Positions 62,786 to 64,000 of a stretch of DNA of 64,000 nt are shown piece by piece. Position 1 is the first letter of the stretch, and each line of letters begins with the position of its first letter. The notes below the pieces were generated by a model. It was not told the DNA's origin. It worked only from the letters and a program-made list of their open reading frames with translations, and searched no databases. Source of the stretch: a virus; the IMG/VR virus record IMGVR_UViG_3300028392_000048, positions 27,488-91,487 of that record, one strand, 5' to 3'. The position numbers and the translations under genes were made by a program.

Positions 62786-64000
62786 TAGCTGTTCCTGATA
62801 GTAATTAGTTTGTTGAATTCTGGTAAAAACAGATATTCGATATCAGAATGCTGTAACGTCCAAATAGCATCTTCTAGTGTTTCAACTAACGGTTCGCCAC
62901 CTAAGTTGAAGCTAGTATTGAACAAGATGGGACATCCTGTTGTATTATGAAATTCTTTGATTAAGTTGTAGTAATGAAAGTTTTGTTCTTCTGTAACTGT
63001 TTGTATACGGCAAGTTCCATCTACGTGGATAATGCTTGGAATTTTTTCAGAAACACCAGGCTGGCAATTTACAGCATACATCATAAAAGGACTGTCTTCC
63101 ATGCCACGTAAATCAAACCACTCTTTAGCATATTCTGCTAAAATACTACCAGCAAATGGTCGGAAATATTCACGATGTTTTACACCATTAACAAAATCTT
63201 TTCCATCTTCAAACCGTGGATCAAATAATACACTTCTATTTCCTAATGCCCGTGGCCCGTTTTCGCTAGAGCCTTGGAATAATGTGACAATGTTTTTCTT
63301 AGTTAATAACTCTACAATATCACTATAAGTAGCATCTTGTATTTCAACATCATGTTGCATTGATATATCGATAACTTGTTCCGTTGTGTAACTATGAGCT
63401 GGGCCTAAATACAATGTATCATGTTTTGCTGGAGTACGATTTCCTGTTAATGAATGCCAATGCATTAGAGCTGCTCCAATAGCGGTACCAGCATCATTAC
63501 TAATAGGTTCTACATAGAAATTAATACCGTTGTCTTTAAGAGCTTGTAGGTAATGATAATTAGCAACACAATTTAATCCATACCCGCCGCTTAACACAAC
63601 ATTTTTATGTCCGCTTATATCTACGGCTTGTTGAATTAATTTAACAACTTGAGATTGTGTTTGTGTCTGGCAAGCATATGCAAGATCTCTTCGATTTTCT
63701 AGCATTGTCAAATCATCATTATTATGTTGATCTAAAAATTCAAATAATCCAGTATTAATCAATGCACCGTTAGGGTATGTTGGTACTACAATATTTCTAT
63801 TAGCAAGAGGTGCTATACTTGTATCATCAAAAAGTGGAGGTATTGCAGGATTATCTTTACCATAAGGAAATAACCCCATAGTTTTACCAGCTTCAATAGG
63901 ACTCCAACCGCAATATTGAGTTACAGCTTCGTATGTTTTAGTAATGCCTGCTCGATCTGTAATTAAAGCGTGATGCGTCTTACCCGGCTCATCGTACAAA
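62785..64000 (-). CDS. Carbamoyltransferase, NodU/CmcH/TobZ type (5' end outside window)
   Basis: At least 404 residues read from the right edge; the family is about 550-600 residues, so roughly 150-170 N-terminal residues, including the first His/Asp motifs, lie outside. A TTG at 63999 is not a credible start. Visible motifs: GKTMGLFPYGK, VVLSGGYGLNCVANYHYL, LFQGSSENGPRALGNRSVLF, REYFRPFAGSILAE and LFNTSFNLGGEPLVETLEDA, covering the YrdC-like and C-terminal parts. Family members move a carbamoyl group from carbamoyl phosphate to a hydroxyl on nodulation factors, antibiotics or, in some environmental phages, probably modified DNA bases. The stop overlaps the halogenase start. Confidence 0.88.
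   Translation of the reverse strand, partial: LYDEPGKTHHALITDRAGITKTYEAVTQYCGWSPIEAGKTMGLFPYGKDNPAIPPLFDDTSIAPLANRNIVVPTYPNGALINTGLFEFLDQHNNDDLTMLENRRDLAYACQTQTQSQVVKLIQQAVDISGHKNVVLSGGYGLNCVANYHYLQALKDNGINFYVEPISNDAGTAIGAALMHWHSLTGNRTPAKHDTLYLGPAHSYTTEQVIDISMQHDVEIQDATYSDIVELLTKKNIVTLFQGSSENGPRALGNRSVLFDPRFEDGKDFVNGVKHREYFRPFAGSILAEYAKEWFDLRGMEDSPFMMYAVNCQPGVSEKIPSIIHVDGTCRIQTVTEEQNFHYYNLIKEFHNTTGCPILFNTSFNLGGEPLVETLEDAIWTLQHSDIEYLFLPEFNKLITIRNS

Overview
The window is part of the genome of a tailed, contractile-tail bacteriophage of the T4 superfamily (myovirus morphology). The evidence is a recognisable T4-type set: portal gp20, prohead protease gp21, scaffold gp22 and major capsid gp23 in T4 order; baseplate genes resembling gp48, gp53, gp5, gp25 and gp6; recombination nuclease gp46/gp47; late sigma factor gp55; and scattered TATAAATA-like late promoters. 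The DNA is AT-rich by eye, genes are tightly packed with TAATG and ATGA overlaps, and no tRNA gene was recognised. The giant structural ORF, the fibre genes and the halogenase look most like those of marine and freshwater T4-like phages. The host cannot be read from the sequence.

Layout. 1-21,099 (minus): a baseplate operon transcribed right to left, gp48-like, gp53-like, large hub protein, gp5-like spike, gp25-like, gp6-like, then one giant ORF of at least 3,898 codons running off the left edge. 21,182-25,748 (plus): gp55, gp47, gp46, two small unknowns and a GIY-YIG-like nuclease. 25,749-26,195: a hairpin-rich stretch without a gene, GC-rich in its first part. 26,223-32,218: a possible internal head protein (plus), a gp26-like/gp51-like pair (minus) that looks joined by a -1 ribosomal frameshift, and a 1,227-residue tape-measure candidate (plus). 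32,231-38,139 (plus): the head module from gp20 to gp23, closed by a UUCG terminator. 38,205-61,554 (plus): about 23 kb of virion surface and fibre genes, including two giant paralogues whose N-termini carry eight CBM5/12-like modules each, three small related proteins, a glycine/cysteine-rich adhesin candidate and a tail-assembly chaperone. 61,601-64,000 (minus): a flavin-dependent halogenase translationally coupled to a NodU/CmcH-type carbamoyltransferase, cut by the right edge.

How it works together. gp55 would direct the host polymerase to the TATAAATA-like sites ahead of several structural genes. gp46/47 process DNA for recombination-dependent replication. The baseplate and head modules build the particle, and the long fibre locus, rich in carbohydrate-binding-like modules, beta-helices and beta-propellers, presumably handles host contact. 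The halogenase-carbamoyltransferase pair is an auxiliary metabolic or modification cassette with no structural role evident; it is the most unusual content here, followed by the candidate frameshift and the untranslated region at 25.75-26.2 kb.
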